NCBI GenBank assembly: GCA_039198225.1
Contig: JBCCTQ010000012.1
Coordinates: 1 to 64,000 of the forward strand
Length of the DNA: 64,000 nt
Source of the DNA: JASJAR01 sp039198225
GTDB taxonomy: Bacteria; Pseudomonadota; Alphaproteobacteria; Rhodobacterales; Rhodobacteraceae
Direction: 5' to 3'
Position numbers and translations under genes: made by a program. The notes under the pieces are model-generated. The model saw nothing but the letters and a program-made list of their open reading frames with translations, did not search any database and was not told where the DNA came from. This document shows, piece after piece, positions 1-8,055 of the stretch. Positions within the stretch are counted from its first letter, which is position 1. Each line of letters opens with the position of its first letter.

Positions 1-118
1 CCGGAACCCGTCGGCCGCCGGCGGCCAGACCGCGACCCAAGTTATCGGCATCGCCTTTGCCGAAGCCCTGGGGATTTTCTCGTTCCTCGTCGCCCTTCTC
101 TTGATGTTCGCCGTCTGA
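1..118 (+). CDS. atpE: ATP synthase F0 subunit c, 3' end
   Basis: Only the last 38 codons lie in the window, read from base 2 to the TGA at 116-118. They encode the second transmembrane helix of the c subunit, whose ring carries protons through F0. The RNP turn that forms the polar loop is at the window edge. It is followed by a hydrophobic helix containing the segment GIAFAEALGIF, whose glutamate is at the position of the essential proton-binding carboxylate. The protein ends LLLMFAV. Immediately downstream come b' and b, the usual alphaproteobacterial F0 operon order. The start lies upstream of the window. Confidence 0.93.
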   Translation, partial: RNPSAAGGQTATQVIGIAFAEALGIFSFLVALLLMFAV

Positions 119-176
119 TCTGACGCGCTTGACGGCGGGGCCTTGGCCTCGCCGGACCATCTATGAGGAGGCGCCG

Positions 177-695
177 ATGGCCACCGAAGCAGGGGCAGAG
201 AAGGCCGAAGTCGGCCTGCCGCAGCTCGATTTCTCGACCTTTCCGAACCAGATCTTCTGGCTCGTGGTCACCTTGGTGGTGATTTACTTGATCCTCGACC
301 GGATCGCGCTGCCGCGGATCGCATCCGTTTTGGCCGAGCGACAGGGCACAATCACCAACGATGTCGCGGCGGCCGAAGATCTTCGCCAGAAGGCCACCGA
401 GGCGGAAGCGGCCTATGAAAAGGCCCTCGCAGATGCGCGCGCGGAAGCCCAAGAAATTGCCGCGAAAGCGCGTGCGGAGATCCAAGCCGATCTGGACGAC
501 GCTATCGCCAAGGCCGATGCGGAGATCGCGGCTCGGGCCGCTGAAAGTGAAACGCGGATCAACGAGATCCGGGATGGGGCCGATGCGGCGGTGATCGATG
601 TGGCCAAGGAGACGGCGTCGGCCCTTGTTTCGGCTTTGGGTGGTTCGGCGGGCGCAGACGCAGTGGCGTCCGCTGTTAATAGGCGGAAAGGGTAG
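177..695 (+). CDS. atpX: ATP synthase F0 subunit b'
   Basis: 172-residue b' subunit, one of two b-type peripheral-stalk proteins in photosynthetic and many other alphaproteobacteria. One hydrophobic helix (about residues 20-42, FWLVVTLVVIYLIL) anchors it in the inner membrane. The rest is a long charged Ala/Glu/Lys coiled coil that links F0 to F1. I chose ATG 177 because GAGGAG (165-170) sits six bases ahead; an in-frame upstream start would add 16 residues without a ribosome site. It lies between atpE and atpF with a 3-base gap to the latter, so the three are one transcription unit. Confidence 0.93.
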   Translation: MATEAGAEKAEVGLPQLDFSTFPNQIFWLVVTLVVIYLILDRIALPRIASVLAERQGTITNDVAAAEDLRQKATEAEAAYEKALADARAEAQEIAAKARAEIQADLDDAIAKADAEIAARAAESETRINEIRDGADAAVIDVAKETASALVSALGGSAGADAVASAVNRRKG

Positions 696-698
696 GGC

Positions 699-1256
699 AT
701 GGCGCGTTTACTTGCAGGTCTCCTGATCGTCGCCGCAGGCCCGGCGTTTGCAGCGGACGGCCCGTTCTTCTCGCTGTCGAACACCGACTTCATCGTCACG
801 ATCGGATTCCTCCTTTTCGTCGGCATCCTGATCTATTTCAAAGTGCCTACGCTTTTGATGGATATGCTCGACAAACGAGCGGACACGATCCGGTCGGAAC
901 TCGATGAGGCCAAAAACCTCCGGGAAGAAGCCCAGAGCCTTTTGGCCTCGTTCGAGCGGAAGTCGGCGGAAGTCAAAGAACAGGCTGCCAGGATCGTGGA
1001 AGCGGCGGAAGAGGATGCGAAGGCGGCGGCTGAACAGGCCAAGATCGACCTCGAGACCTCGATTGCCCGCAGGATCCAAGCTGCGGAAGATCAAATCGCC
1101 TCGGCAGAGGCATCCGCCCTCCGCTCGGTGCGCGACCGTGCTGTGTCGGTAGCGGTGGCCGCGGCGGGTGAGGTTTTGGCCCAGGATATCGACGGCGCGC
1201 GGAAGGATCAGCTCTTTGAAGAGGCGCTGGCGACGGTGGATGCCAAGCTCCACTGA
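699..1256 (+). CDS. atpF: ATP synthase F0 subunit b
   Basis: 185-residue b subunit of the peripheral stalk. It begins with a short hydrophobic leader-like stretch (MARLLAGLLIVAAGPAFA) followed by a membrane helix around residues 30-50 (FIVTIGFLLFVGILIYF) and an extended coiled coil rich in Glu, Ala, Lys and Arg. The cleavable-leader appearance is common for this subunit in Rhodobacterales, but cleavage is inferred only. It is the last gene of the F0 operon here and is followed by a strong GC hairpin. The F1 genes are not in the window, consistent with separate F0 and F1 operons in this order. Confidence 0.93.
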   Translation: MARLLAGLLIVAAGPAFAADGPFFSLSNTDFIVTIGFLLFVGILIYFKVPTLLMDMLDKRADTIRSELDEAKNLREEAQSLLASFERKSAEVKEQAARIVEAAEEDAKAAAEQAKIDLETSIARRIQAAEDQIASAEASALRSVRDRAVSVAVAAAGEVLAQDIDGARKDQLFEEALATVDAKLH

Positions 1257-1284
1257 GCCCGGCCCAATGCCTACAGAGCGATGT

Positions 1285-1315
1285 GCCCCGGGCTCGACCC
1301 GGGGCCGTTTCTTTT
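1285..1315 (+). terminator. rho-independent-type terminator after atpF
   Basis: Perfect 8-bp stem GCCCCGGG / CCCGGGGC with a 5-base loop (1285-1305), followed by CGTTTCTTTT. It lies 29 bases after the atpF stop and just before the convergent end of anmK, so it can end the F0 operon transcript. Confidence 0.8.
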
Positions 1316-1323
1316 GGCGGGAG

Positions 1324-2436
1324 CTAAGACGCCCCGAGCCCGGCGATTTGACCGCCCGACACGGGCGTTGGCACGCCGGTCGTGCCCGGCGCGCTGGTGG
1401 GAAGGCCCCGCAAAACCCGCACAGCCAAATAGGCAAAGGCCTGGGCCTCGAGCATGTCGCCGTCGAGACCGGCTGCCTCCACAGGGGCTACCGGAAATGG
1501 GAGCTTTTGCGAAAGTGCAACCATGAAGGCTCGGTTCCGCCTGCCGCCCCCGGTGACAAAAAGCTGGTCCGGCGGCGCTGGGGCATGTTCGAGACCCAAA
1601 GCCACGGCTCGGGCCCCAATTTCGACGAGGGTAGCGGCGGCATCGGCATCGCTAAGCCCCGCAACCCGATCTAAGAGATCCGGAAAATCATCGCGATCGA
1701 GGGATTTGGGCGGGACTTTCGCAAAGTAGGAGTGTTCAAGCGCGCGAGCGACAATGCCTTGGTTGGCCTGCCCCGCTTCAGCGAGCGCGCCGTCTCGGTC
1801 GAAGGCCTCGCCGCGCCGGGCCTGGACGAGATCGTTGATCGGAGCGTTGGCGGGGCCGGTATCGAAGGCCAGGCACGCGCCCGGTGCATCGGGCGAGGCT
1901 CGGGTCAGATCCAGAAGCGTCAGATTACCCACCCCGCCAAGATTAAGAACCGCTGCCGAGGAGCCGATGCCAGCCTGGGCAAGGGCGGCGAAATGATAAA
2001 ACGGTGCGAGGGGGGCGCCTTCGCCGCCCATCGCCACATCGGTCGAGCGAAAATCCCAGATGACCGGGAACCCCAAGGCCGCCGCGACGATCTCGCCCGA
2101 CCCCAATTGCCGTGTGCCCCGACCCCTCGGGTCGTGGGCGATGGTCTGGCCGTGAAAGCCGATCAGATCGATCCCCTGAAACTCGGCCAAAAGCTCGCAA
2201 TGGGCTGTCTCAATCACCTCGGCAGCGGCCTCGACCGCTTCCGTTTCGCCCCAGGCCCCAAGAGCCTTCCGGATCGTCTCGCGTTCGCTGCTCGAATAAG
2301 GCCTATAGGCGCATTTCCCGGTCTCGTAGATCGCTTCGCCATCGGTCACGATAAGCGCGGCATCAATCCCGTCGAGCGATGTCCCCGACATCGTGCCTAG
2401 CGCGCGAAGTGGGCCGTCTTTTTGGATGTCCGGCAC
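1324..2436 (-). CDS. anmK: anhydro-N-acetylmuramic acid kinase
   Basis: 370-residue AnmK, which opens and phosphorylates 1,6-anhydro-MurNAc to MurNAc-6-phosphate in cytoplasmic cell-wall recycling. Family signatures seen are GTMSGTSLDGID near the N-terminus (phosphate-binding loop and catalytic Asp), NLGGVGNLT in the middle, FDTGPANAPIND, and FVTGGGRRN near the C-terminus. Length fits the family (about 370). The start is GTG at 2436, with GGAGGGG five bases ahead on the minus strand. It is transcribed divergently from tyrS with about 70 bases between them, an arrangement frequent in Rhodobacterales. Confidence 0.95.
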   Translation of the reverse strand: MPDIQKDGPLRALGTMSGTSLDGIDAALIVTDGEAIYETGKCAYRPYSSSERETIRKALGAWGETEAVEAAAEVIETAHCELLAEFQGIDLIGFHGQTIAHDPRGRGTRQLGSGEIVAAALGFPVIWDFRSTDVAMGGEGAPLAPFYHFAALAQAGIGSSAAVLNLGGVGNLTLLDLTRASPDAPGACLAFDTGPANAPINDLVQARRGEAFDRDGALAEAGQANQGIVARALEHSYFAKVPPKSLDRDDFPDLLDRVAGLSDADAAATLVEIGARAVALGLEHAPAPPDQLFVTGGGRRNRAFMVALSQKLPFPVAPVEAAGLDGDMLEAQAFAYLAVRVLRGLPTSAPGTTGVPTPVSGGQIAGLGAS

Positions 2437-2504
2437 TCCTTCCCCTCCTTCGACCGCGCCGATATAAGCGCCGAAATTCCCGATCCGAGCATAGACTGCC
2501 TGCC

Positions 2505-3758
2505 ATGACCTACCACCCGAAATCGGAGTTTCTGGCCACGATCATGGCCCGCGGATTCCTGGCCGATTGCACTGCTCTCGAAGAGCTCGACGAGCGTTTC
2601 GCCAAGGAGGTGGTGACGGGGTATATCGGTTTTGATCTCACCGCCACCTCGCTCCATATCGGCAATCTCGTCCAGATCATGCTGCTGCGCTGGATGCAGA
2701 AGACCGGGCACCGCCCGATTACCCTGATGGGCGGCGGGACGACTAAGGTCGGGGATCCTTCGGGTAAGGACGAGATGCGTAAGATGCTCTCGGTGGCCGA
2801 TATCGAGGCGAATGCGGATGGAATCCGCCAGGTCTTTGCGAATTACATCTCCTACGGGGACGGGCCCACCGACAGCCCGCTCGTCAATAACGCCGAATGG
2901 CTCGACAAGCTCGGCTATATCGAATTTCTGCGCGATATCGGGCGCCATTTCACTGTAAATCGGCTTTTGGCGTTCGAAAGTGTCAAGTCCCGGCTCGACC
3001 GAGAGCAGGCGCTTTCGTTCATTGAATTCAACTACATGCTGCTCCAAGCCTACGATTTCCTCGAGCTCTACCGCCGGCATGGCTGCATCCTTCAAATGGG
3101 AGGCTCCGACCAATGGGGCAACATCGTCTCAGGCGCCGATCTGATCCGCCGGGTCGAAGCGGTGGACGCCTATGGGCTGACCACGCCCCTGGTCACCCGG
3201 TCGGACGGCAAGAAAATGGGCAAATCGGCGGAGGGTGCAATTTGGCTCAACGAAGACCGGATGAGCGCCTATGAGTTCTGGCAGTGGTGGCGGAATGTGG
3301 ACGATGCCGACGTGGGCAAGTTCCTGAAAATGTTCACGGAACTTCCCATCGAGGAATGCGAACGCTTGGGTGCGCTTGGTGGGGCGGAGATCAATGGTGC
3401 CAAGATCCGCCTCGCCAACGAGGTGACCGCCCTCTGCCGCGGCGCCGATACGGCCGTCAGTGCGGAAGCCACGGCACGGGAGGTCTTCGAACGGGGTGGG
3501 GCGGGCGGCGATCTTCCCACACTCGCATTGGCGGCCGAAGATGTGGGCGACGGGATCTCAATCGTCCAACTCATCGTAAGGGCGGGGCTCGCAAAGTCGG
3601 GGAAAGAGGCCAAACGGTTGATCGCTGACAACGGCGCTCGGATCGACGATGCGCCCCTAACCGATCCTGCCCTCATCCTCGATGCAGCGGCTCTCTCTTC
3701 GCCGGTAAAGCTCTCGGCCGGCAAAAAACGCCATGCCATGGTGCGCCTCGACCCCTAA
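2505..3758 (+). CDS. tyrS: tyrosine--tRNA ligase
   Basis: 417-residue class I tyrosyl-tRNA synthetase. The HIGH-type signature is HIGN at residues 51-54 and the KMSKS-type loop is KMGKS at 237-241. The tyrosine-site segment QMGGSDQWGNI is at about 197-207. The C-terminal 65 residues form an S4-like RNA-binding domain (VRAGLAKSGKEAKRLI). ATG 2505 gives the conserved N-terminus MTYHPKSEFL; an open frame extends 42 codons upstream but would run into anmK. It charges tRNA-Tyr in the cytoplasm. No T-box or leader structure was recognised ahead of it. Confidence 0.97.
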   Translation: MTYHPKSEFLATIMARGFLADCTALEELDERFAKEVVTGYIGFDLTATSLHIGNLVQIMLLRWMQKTGHRPITLMGGGTTKVGDPSGKDEMRKMLSVADIEANADGIRQVFANYISYGDGPTDSPLVNNAEWLDKLGYIEFLRDIGRHFTVNRLLAFESVKSRLDREQALSFIEFNYMLLQAYDFLELYRRHGCILQMGGSDQWGNIVSGADLIRRVEAVDAYGLTTPLVTRSDGKKMGKSAEGAIWLNEDRMSAYEFWQWWRNVDDADVGKFLKMFTELPIEECERLGALGGAEINGAKIRLANEVTALCRGADTAVSAEATAREVFERGGAGGDLPTLALAAEDVGDGISIVQLIVRAGLAKSGKEAKRLIADNGARIDDAPLTDPALILDAAALSSPVKLSAGKKRHAMVRLDP

Positions 3759-3902
3759 GGCTTGGGTGCCGGCCCCTTCATCCCGGCCAAAGTACTCCCG
3801 CCGGAGGCGATCCGAGGCCAAACAAAGGGCGCCAAAGGGTTTGAATGGCATAAAAAAGCCCCCCACTGGCGCGAGGGCACTGCGCGCCTTACATTCTCCT
3901 CC

Positions 3903-4220
3903 ATGACCAAGGTGACCTTCATCGCCGTAGACGGGACCGAGCACATCGTTGACGTGCCCGAAGGTCATACGCTCATGGAGGCGGCCCGGGATGCCAGCGT
4001 GCCTGGGATCGACGCCGATTGCGGCGGCGCCTGCGCGTGTTCCACTTGCCATGTCTATGTCCACCCAGATTGGGTCGGGCGCCTTCCCGAGATGGAAGGG
4101 ATCGAGGAAGACATGCTCGATTTTGCCCGTGCGCCAGATCTCAGGCGGTCACGGTTGACCTGCCAGATCAAGGTGACCCCGGCCATGGACGGTTTGGTTG
4201 TCGAAATGCCGGAGAAATAG
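3903..4220 (+). CDS. 2Fe-2S ferredoxin, adrenodoxin type
   Basis: 105-residue small electron carrier. The cluster ligands are visible as C40, C46 and C49 in the motif CGGACACSTC, with the fourth Cys at about 87 in RLTCQI. This spacing is the vertebrate-type (adrenodoxin/putidaredoxin, bacterial FdVI-like) pattern, not the plant type. Such ferredoxins serve P450s or Fe-S and haem A biosynthesis; the partner cannot be told from this window. I chose ATG 3903 because it gives the family N-terminus MTKVTFIAVDG. One base separates its stop from the next gene, so the two are probably co-transcribed. Confidence 0.93.
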   Translation: MTKVTFIAVDGTEHIVDVPEGHTLMEAARDASVPGIDADCGGACACSTCHVYVHPDWVGRLPEMEGIEEDMLDFARAPDLRRSRLTCQIKVTPAMDGLVVEMPEK

Positions 4221-4221
4221 G

Positions 4222-4914
4222 ATGCGGGTCTTGGCTTTGGCCCTTTTGTTAGTGGGGTCGGGTGCCGTGGCAAGCGATGCCATAGTCGACGCGCGCTACG
4301 AATCCCCTACCACGCGTTATGCCCACGGCGTCCTCGGGGACGCCGTTGAATGGGGCACCCTCGTTCTGGTCGCCGAGAGCGGGGCAGAGGCGATGGTTGT
4401 GCTTCCCGAAGAGCGGGTGTTTGAAGATCTCACCCCGCGGCTCGCCGATCTTGATGGGGACGGCGCCCCGGAAGTGATCGCAGTGGAGAGCCACCAATCC
4501 TTCGGCGCCCGCCTGTCGATCTATGGGATGGACGGGCTCATTGCGGCAACCGATTACATCGGCACCCGGAACCGCTGGCTCGCCCCGATTGGGGCCGCCG
4601 ATCTTGACGGCGACGGTGTGGTCGAAGTGGCCTTTGTCGATCGGCCCCATCTCGCTAAGACAATCCGGATCTTTGGGTTTGAGGGGGGAGCGCTCGAGGA
4701 AGAAGCAGCGTTTCGCGGATTCTCGAACCATCGGATCGGCGAGGATTTTATCTCCGGCGGCATCCGCATCTGTGACAGCCAGCCACAAATGGTCGTGGCG
4801 GAAGGGGATTGGTCTGGTATCGCTGTCATCTCTTGGGACGGGTCAGGCTATGTTAAAATCCCAAGCGACTTGGCCCCGACACCCAAAGGGTTTGATGCTG
4901 CACTAAGCTGTTGA
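4222..4914 (+). CDS. exported VCBS/FG-GAP-repeat protein
   Basis: 230-residue exported protein of unknown function. Residues 1-16 form a signal peptide (MRVLALALLLVGSGAVA). The mature part carries at least two Asp-rich calcium-loop repeats of FG-GAP/VCBS type, LADLDGDGAPEV and AADLDGDGVVEV, which in other proteins build beta-propeller blades. Only about two clear blades are present, so the propeller would be small or complete only with degenerate blades. It starts one base after the ferredoxin stop, suggesting coupling, yet one protein is cytoplasmic and the other periplasmic. A hairpin follows the gene. Function not assigned. Confidence 0.75.
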   Translation: MRVLALALLLVGSGAVASDAIVDARYESPTTRYAHGVLGDAVEWGTLVLVAESGAEAMVVLPEERVFEDLTPRLADLDGDGAPEVIAVESHQSFGARLSIYGMDGLIAATDYIGTRNRWLAPIGAADLDGDGVVEVAFVDRPHLAKTIRIFGFEGGALEEEAAFRGFSNHRIGEDFISGGIRICDSQPQMVVAEGDWSGIAVISWDGSGYVKIPSDLAPTPKGFDAALSC

Positions 4915-4932
4915 TAAAGAAAGCTTTTTGCG

Positions 4933-4961
4933 CGGGTGGCGGTATACTCCACCCGTGTTTT
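4933..4961 (+). terminator. hairpin after the VCBS-type gene
   Basis: Seven-bp stem CGGGTGG / CCACCCG with a 9-base loop (4933-4955), followed by TGTTTTC. It sits between convergent genes and could end the ferredoxin/VCBS transcript. The U-run is short, so confidence is moderate. Confidence 0.5.
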
Positions 4962-4968
4962 CGGACAT

Positions 4969-5772
4969 CTACTGACCGAAGAGGTGGTCCATTGTAATCG
5001 AGGGCTGGGTGCAGCCCGCTTCGCCCACCACCCGGGCCGGCACGCCCGCCACGGTTTTTTTCGGCGGCACATCGTCCAACACCACCGAGCCCGCAGCGAT
5101 CCGGCTGCAATCGCCCACGCGGATATTGCCGAGCACCTTGGCACCCGCGCCGATCAACACCCCAGACCCGATCTTTGGATGCCTGTCTTCCTCTTCTTTC
5201 CCGGTCCCGCCGAGGGTCACCGAATGGAGCATCGAGACATTGTCGCCCACGACCGCCGTCTCGCCGATGACAATGGAATGGGCGTGGTCGATGAGAATGC
5301 CTTTCCCGATGCGCGCGCCGGGATGAATGTCGATCCCAAAGACTTCCGAGACCCGGGCCTGGAAGAAATACGCCATGTCGGTTCGCCCAAGGGTCCAGAG
5401 CCAATGGCCAATTCGGTAGGCTTGGAGCGCCTGGTAGCCTTTGAAATAAAGGAGCGGCTGCATCAGCCGGTGGCAGGCCGGGTCACGGTCGAGAACCGCA
5501 ACGAGGTCAGCCCGGGCCGCGTCGCCGAGCCTTGGGTCCTTGCCATAGCCGTCCGCTACCACTTCGCGCAGGAGCGGGGCAGACATGTCGCCGGCTTCGA
5601 GTTTCATCGCAATCCGGTAGGAAAGGGCGCGTTCAAGGGATTTGTGGTGGAGGATCGACGCGTGGATCTGGCCGCCGAGGAGAGGCTCTTCGGCCACTGC
5701 GCGCTCGGCCTCTTCGACAATGCGGGTCCAGACCGGGTCAACGGCCTGAATTTGAGGTTTCGCTTCCGCCAT
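4969..5772 (-). CDS. cysE: serine O-acetyltransferase
   Basis: 267-residue CysE, which acetylates L-serine to O-acetylserine, the committed step of cysteine synthesis. The N-terminal helical half (to about residue 150) is followed by a left-handed beta-helix of hexapeptide repeats, seen as IHPGARIGKGILIDH, VIGETAVVGDNV and IGSGVLIGAGAKVLGNI. The catalytic His pair (DIHPGA and DHAHS) is present. The C-terminal tail, which in the family binds the active site of O-acetylserine sulfhydrylase, follows. It is transcribed divergently from the DksA-like gene. No cysteine-responsive leader was recognised. Confidence 0.96.
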   Translation of the reverse strand: MAEAKPQIQAVDPVWTRIVEEAERAVAEEPLLGGQIHASILHHKSLERALSYRIAMKLEAGDMSAPLLREVVADGYGKDPRLGDAARADLVAVLDRDPACHRLMQPLLYFKGYQALQAYRIGHWLWTLGRTDMAYFFQARVSEVFGIDIHPGARIGKGILIDHAHSIVIGETAVVGDNVSMLHSVTLGGTGKEEEDRHPKIGSGVLIGAGAKVLGNIRVGDCSRIAAGSVVLDDVPPKKTVAGVPARVVGEAGCTQPSITMDHLFGQ

Positions 5773-5839
5773 GGCACGGTCTCCTTTCGCGGTAGGCGGA
5801 AGATAAGCCTTCGCTGCCGGATGCGGAAGGGGGCGTGCG

Positions 5840-6178
5840 ATGGATTGGACGGATCCTGCAGACGTGGGCCGGCGTCTCGATGCGCTCGATGCGGCTCTTT
5901 TAGAAGAAACCGCGGAAGGTGCTGCAGACCGGGCCGTGGTGGATCTCGATCAACAATCGGTGGGGCGGCTCAGCCGGATGGACGCCCTCCAGCGCCAAGC
6001 CATGGCCGCGTCCCAAGAGCGTCGCCGCATCGCCCGGCGCCAGCGCATTCAGGCCGCCCGCGCGCGGCTCGAGGCCGGGGAGTTTGGCTTTTGCGAGGAA
6101 TGCGGCGACGATATTGGGGCAAATCGCCTTGAGACTGACCCCACAACCCCGCTCTGCATCTCCTGTGCGCGGGGCTAG
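5840..6178 (+). CDS. DksA/TraR-family zinc-finger protein
   Basis: 112-residue protein with an N-terminal helical hairpin and a C-terminal zinc finger. The four ligands are C85-x2-C88 (FCEECGDD) and C106-x2-C109 (LCISCARG), the 4-Cys pattern of the DksA/TraR group. Family members bind the RNA polymerase secondary channel and modulate initiation together with ppGpp. It is shorter than E. coli DksA (151) and the coiled-coil tip DxxDxA is not evident, so it is a short paralog rather than canonical DksA. The last four bases overlap the 3' end of lipB on the other strand. Confidence 0.85.
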   Translation: MDWTDPADVGRRLDALDAALLEETAEGAADRAVVDLDQQSVGRLSRMDALQRQAMAASQERRRIARRQRIQAARARLEAGEFGFCEECGDDIGANRLETDPTTPLCISCARG

Positions 6179-6855
6179 GTGCTGGTGCCCCGACGCGCCA
6201 CCGGGTCCGATCCGAAAACGCTGCCAAAACTCCGCCTGAGGGCTGTGTCGAGATCGTCTAACGTGACCGGAAGGCCGAGATCGACCAGGGACGTGACGCC
6301 GAATTCCTCGATCCCGCAAGGCACGATCCCGTCGAAATGGGAAAGATCCGGCTCCACATTGATGGCCAGCCCGTGGAGGCTGACCCAGCGGCGCATTCGG
6401 ACGCCGATGGCAGCGATCTTTGCCTCATGGGGGGTACCGTCCGCGTTGGGTGGTCTTTCCGGCCGAACCACCCAAACCCCAACCCGGCCCGGGCGAAGCT
6501 GCCCTTCGACATTGAGGTCCGCCAGCGTTTCCAAGACCCAAGCTTCCAGTTGATCGACGAAGCGGCGCACATCTCGGCCCCGGGCTCCGACATCGAGCAT
6601 GGCATAGACCACACGCTGACCCGGCCCGTGGTAGGTATACTGACCGCCCCGCCGTGTCTGGTAGACGGGAAACCGGTCTGGATCGCGAAGATCTTCGGCC
6701 TCTGCGGACGTTCCCGCCGTGTAGAGAGGCGGATGTTCTAGGAGCCAAATCGCCTCGTCGGCTGCGCCGTCCGCAATGGCCGTCGCGCGCTGGTCCATTT
6801 CGCCTAGGGCAGCCTCGTAATCAACGGGGGCAGTGGATGTGATCCATTCGACCAT
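6175..6855 (-). CDS. lipB: octanoyl-[acyl-carrier-protein]:protein octanoyltransferase
   Basis: 226-residue LipB, which moves octanoate from ACP to lipoyl domains, the first step of lipoate synthesis. The signature RRGGQYTYHGPGQ is at residues 68-80. The catalytic pair is Lys146 (EAKIAAIGVR) and Cys180 (IVPCGI). Length fits the family. ATG 6855 is the only reasonable start. It converges on the DksA-like gene with a 4-base overlap of the coding ends. lipA is not in the window. Confidence 0.95.
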   Translation of the reverse strand: MVEWITSTAPVDYEAALGEMDQRATAIADGAADEAIWLLEHPPLYTAGTSAEAEDLRDPDRFPVYQTRRGGQYTYHGPGQRVVYAMLDVGARGRDVRRFVDQLEAWVLETLADLNVEGQLRPGRVGVWVVRPERPPNADGTPHEAKIAAIGVRMRRWVSLHGLAINVEPDLSHFDGIVPCGIEEFGVTSLVDLGLPVTLDDLDTALRRSFGSVFGSDPVARRGTST

Positions 6856-7066
6856 GTTCCGGCTAGATCCTGGCTCAGAGGGCGATCGCGAACGCGCAAA
6901 CTAAACGGCTCGAGGGTGCCTGCCAAGGCTGAGCAAATCTGCATGTCTCAAACCGGTTTCCGTGGCGAAGACCCTGGCAAAAGCGATTACCGCTCACCCC
7001 TCCCTTTCCGCTTCACATCGACCGGGTCAGTCGCTAAACACCGGCCAGTCTACACGGACGATGCGT

Positions 7067-7153
7067 GCGGTCGTGGCGGAATTGGTAGACGCGCAGCGTT
7101 GAGGTCGCTGTGGGGTAACACCCGTGGAAGTTCGAGTCTTCTCGACCGCACCA
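7067..7153 (+). tRNA. tRNA-Leu (anticodon GAG)
   Basis: 87-base tRNA with encoded CCA. The acceptor stem GCGGTCG (7067-7073) pairs with CGACCGC (7143-7149). The anticodon arm is CAGCG-TTGAGGT-CGCTG, giving GAG, which reads CUC/CUU. A long variable arm (class II, as expected for Leu) and a T-arm with TTCGAGT follow. It is the only RNA gene recognised. tRNA-Leu genes are common integration sites, but no integrase or attachment repeat is visible nearby. Confidence 0.97.
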
Positions 7154-7449
7154 AAAAAGATCTGCGTATGCAATTCCACCCTTAACGCCATGTGCGGAAA
7201 CGCAATTGCGGCGGTTCCAGCACCTTTTTTTCAGCAGAGCGCGATGGCAAATTGAAAGGCCCTTTTCAGCGCCAACAGGCCAAGGGCAGTGTGGCCGGTT
7301 TCCTAGAGATTTGAAGAGTTTGCGAGGAACGAGTGCGCTGCTTCCTGTTTATCTTCTTTGATCTTTCTTCCTTCCTCCAAGATCCTCGGCGCGCGCCCGA
7401 ACTTTGCGTTCGCCGGTGTGATGTTGCCGAGGCTCATCGATCGGGCGGA
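7154..7449. other. gene-free stretch between tRNA-Leu and the five-gene operon
   Basis: About 296 bases without a convincing gene. It is less GC-rich than its surroundings, with T-rich pyrimidine tracts around 7341-7380. A short forward frame there has no family resemblance and no good ribosome site. No terminator with a clear U-run was recognised on the minus strand for the operon that ends at 7450. Confidence 0.5.
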
Positions 7450-8055
7450 TTATCGTTTGATCGCGGTGTCGTTACGGTGGGCGCTGGTGGCGAGCCGACG
7501 GGTGGCTTTGGTCCCGGGCACCAATATTTCGGCTTTGCGAAAATAGGCACGGAGCTCGTGTTTTGAGATCCCGAGCACTTTGCGCGCTTCGGCGACCGTC
7601 ATCGATTGCCAAGGTTCGTCTTCCATCGGGATGAGGTGGAGGTCCTTATTGTTGAGATTGTCGACCGCGAACCCCACGCCGAGGCGGAAGGAATTGATAT
7701 GTTCGGGCTCGAAACGCCAGTGTTTGGGGTATTCTTCGGTCGAAACCCGGATGAATGTGTCAATGGCGTCGTCGGTAATATCTGAGGCGGCCCCCATTGT
7801 CGCGCCGATCACGAAAGCTTCGTCCTGGACATGAAGCCCCCGTCCCACCAGCACATGGATACAGTCGTGACGGTCAAGATGGATCGCACCCGGAAGGGCG
7901 TCGGGCGAATCCGGATTCTCGTATTTCTTGATAATTTCTGGAACTTCCGTGGCATCGGAGGCCGGCATCGTGGCCAGAACCTCGCGGAGGGTCATGTCAT
8001 CGGTATCGAGGCCCGGGTTCCATTCATCCCATTTCAGATCGACGCGGCGTCCCAT
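7450..8055 (-). CDS. uncharacterised protein with Coq4-type HDxxH-x11-E motif
   Basis: 201-residue soluble protein, last gene of a five-gene operon. It has no signal peptide or membrane segment. The region LDRHDCIHVLVGRG continues to E79, giving H63-D64-x2-H67-x11-E79, exactly the metal-ligand spacing described for the Coq4 family of ubiquinone biosynthesis. The flanking context (an Arg before HD, hydrophobic strand after it) also fits. The C-terminal third (about 150-201) is basic and unlike Coq4 as I know it. The start overlaps the stop of the VWA gene as TAATG, so translation is coupled. I infer a Coq4-like metal-binding fold; a quinone role is not implied by the neighbours. Confidence 0.6.
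   Translation of the reverse strand: MGRRVDLKWDEWNPGLDTDDMTLREVLATMPASDATEVPEIIKKYENPDSPDALPGAIHLDRHDCIHVLVGRGLHVQDEAFVIGATMGAASDITDDAIDTFIRVSTEEYPKHWRFEPEHINSFRLGVGFAVDNLNNKDLHLIPMEDEPWQSMTVAEARKVLGISKHELRAYFRKAEILVPGTKATRRLATSAHRNDTAIKR

Noticed and set aside
4936..6132. Long plus-strand open frame opposite cysE and into the DksA-like gene
   Set aside because: Shadow frame produced by GC-rich third positions; no family resemblance, and it overlaps two well-supported genes.
7333..7566. Small plus-strand frame after tRNA-Leu
   Set aside because: No ribosome site or similarity, and it runs into the opposite-strand Coq4-like gene.
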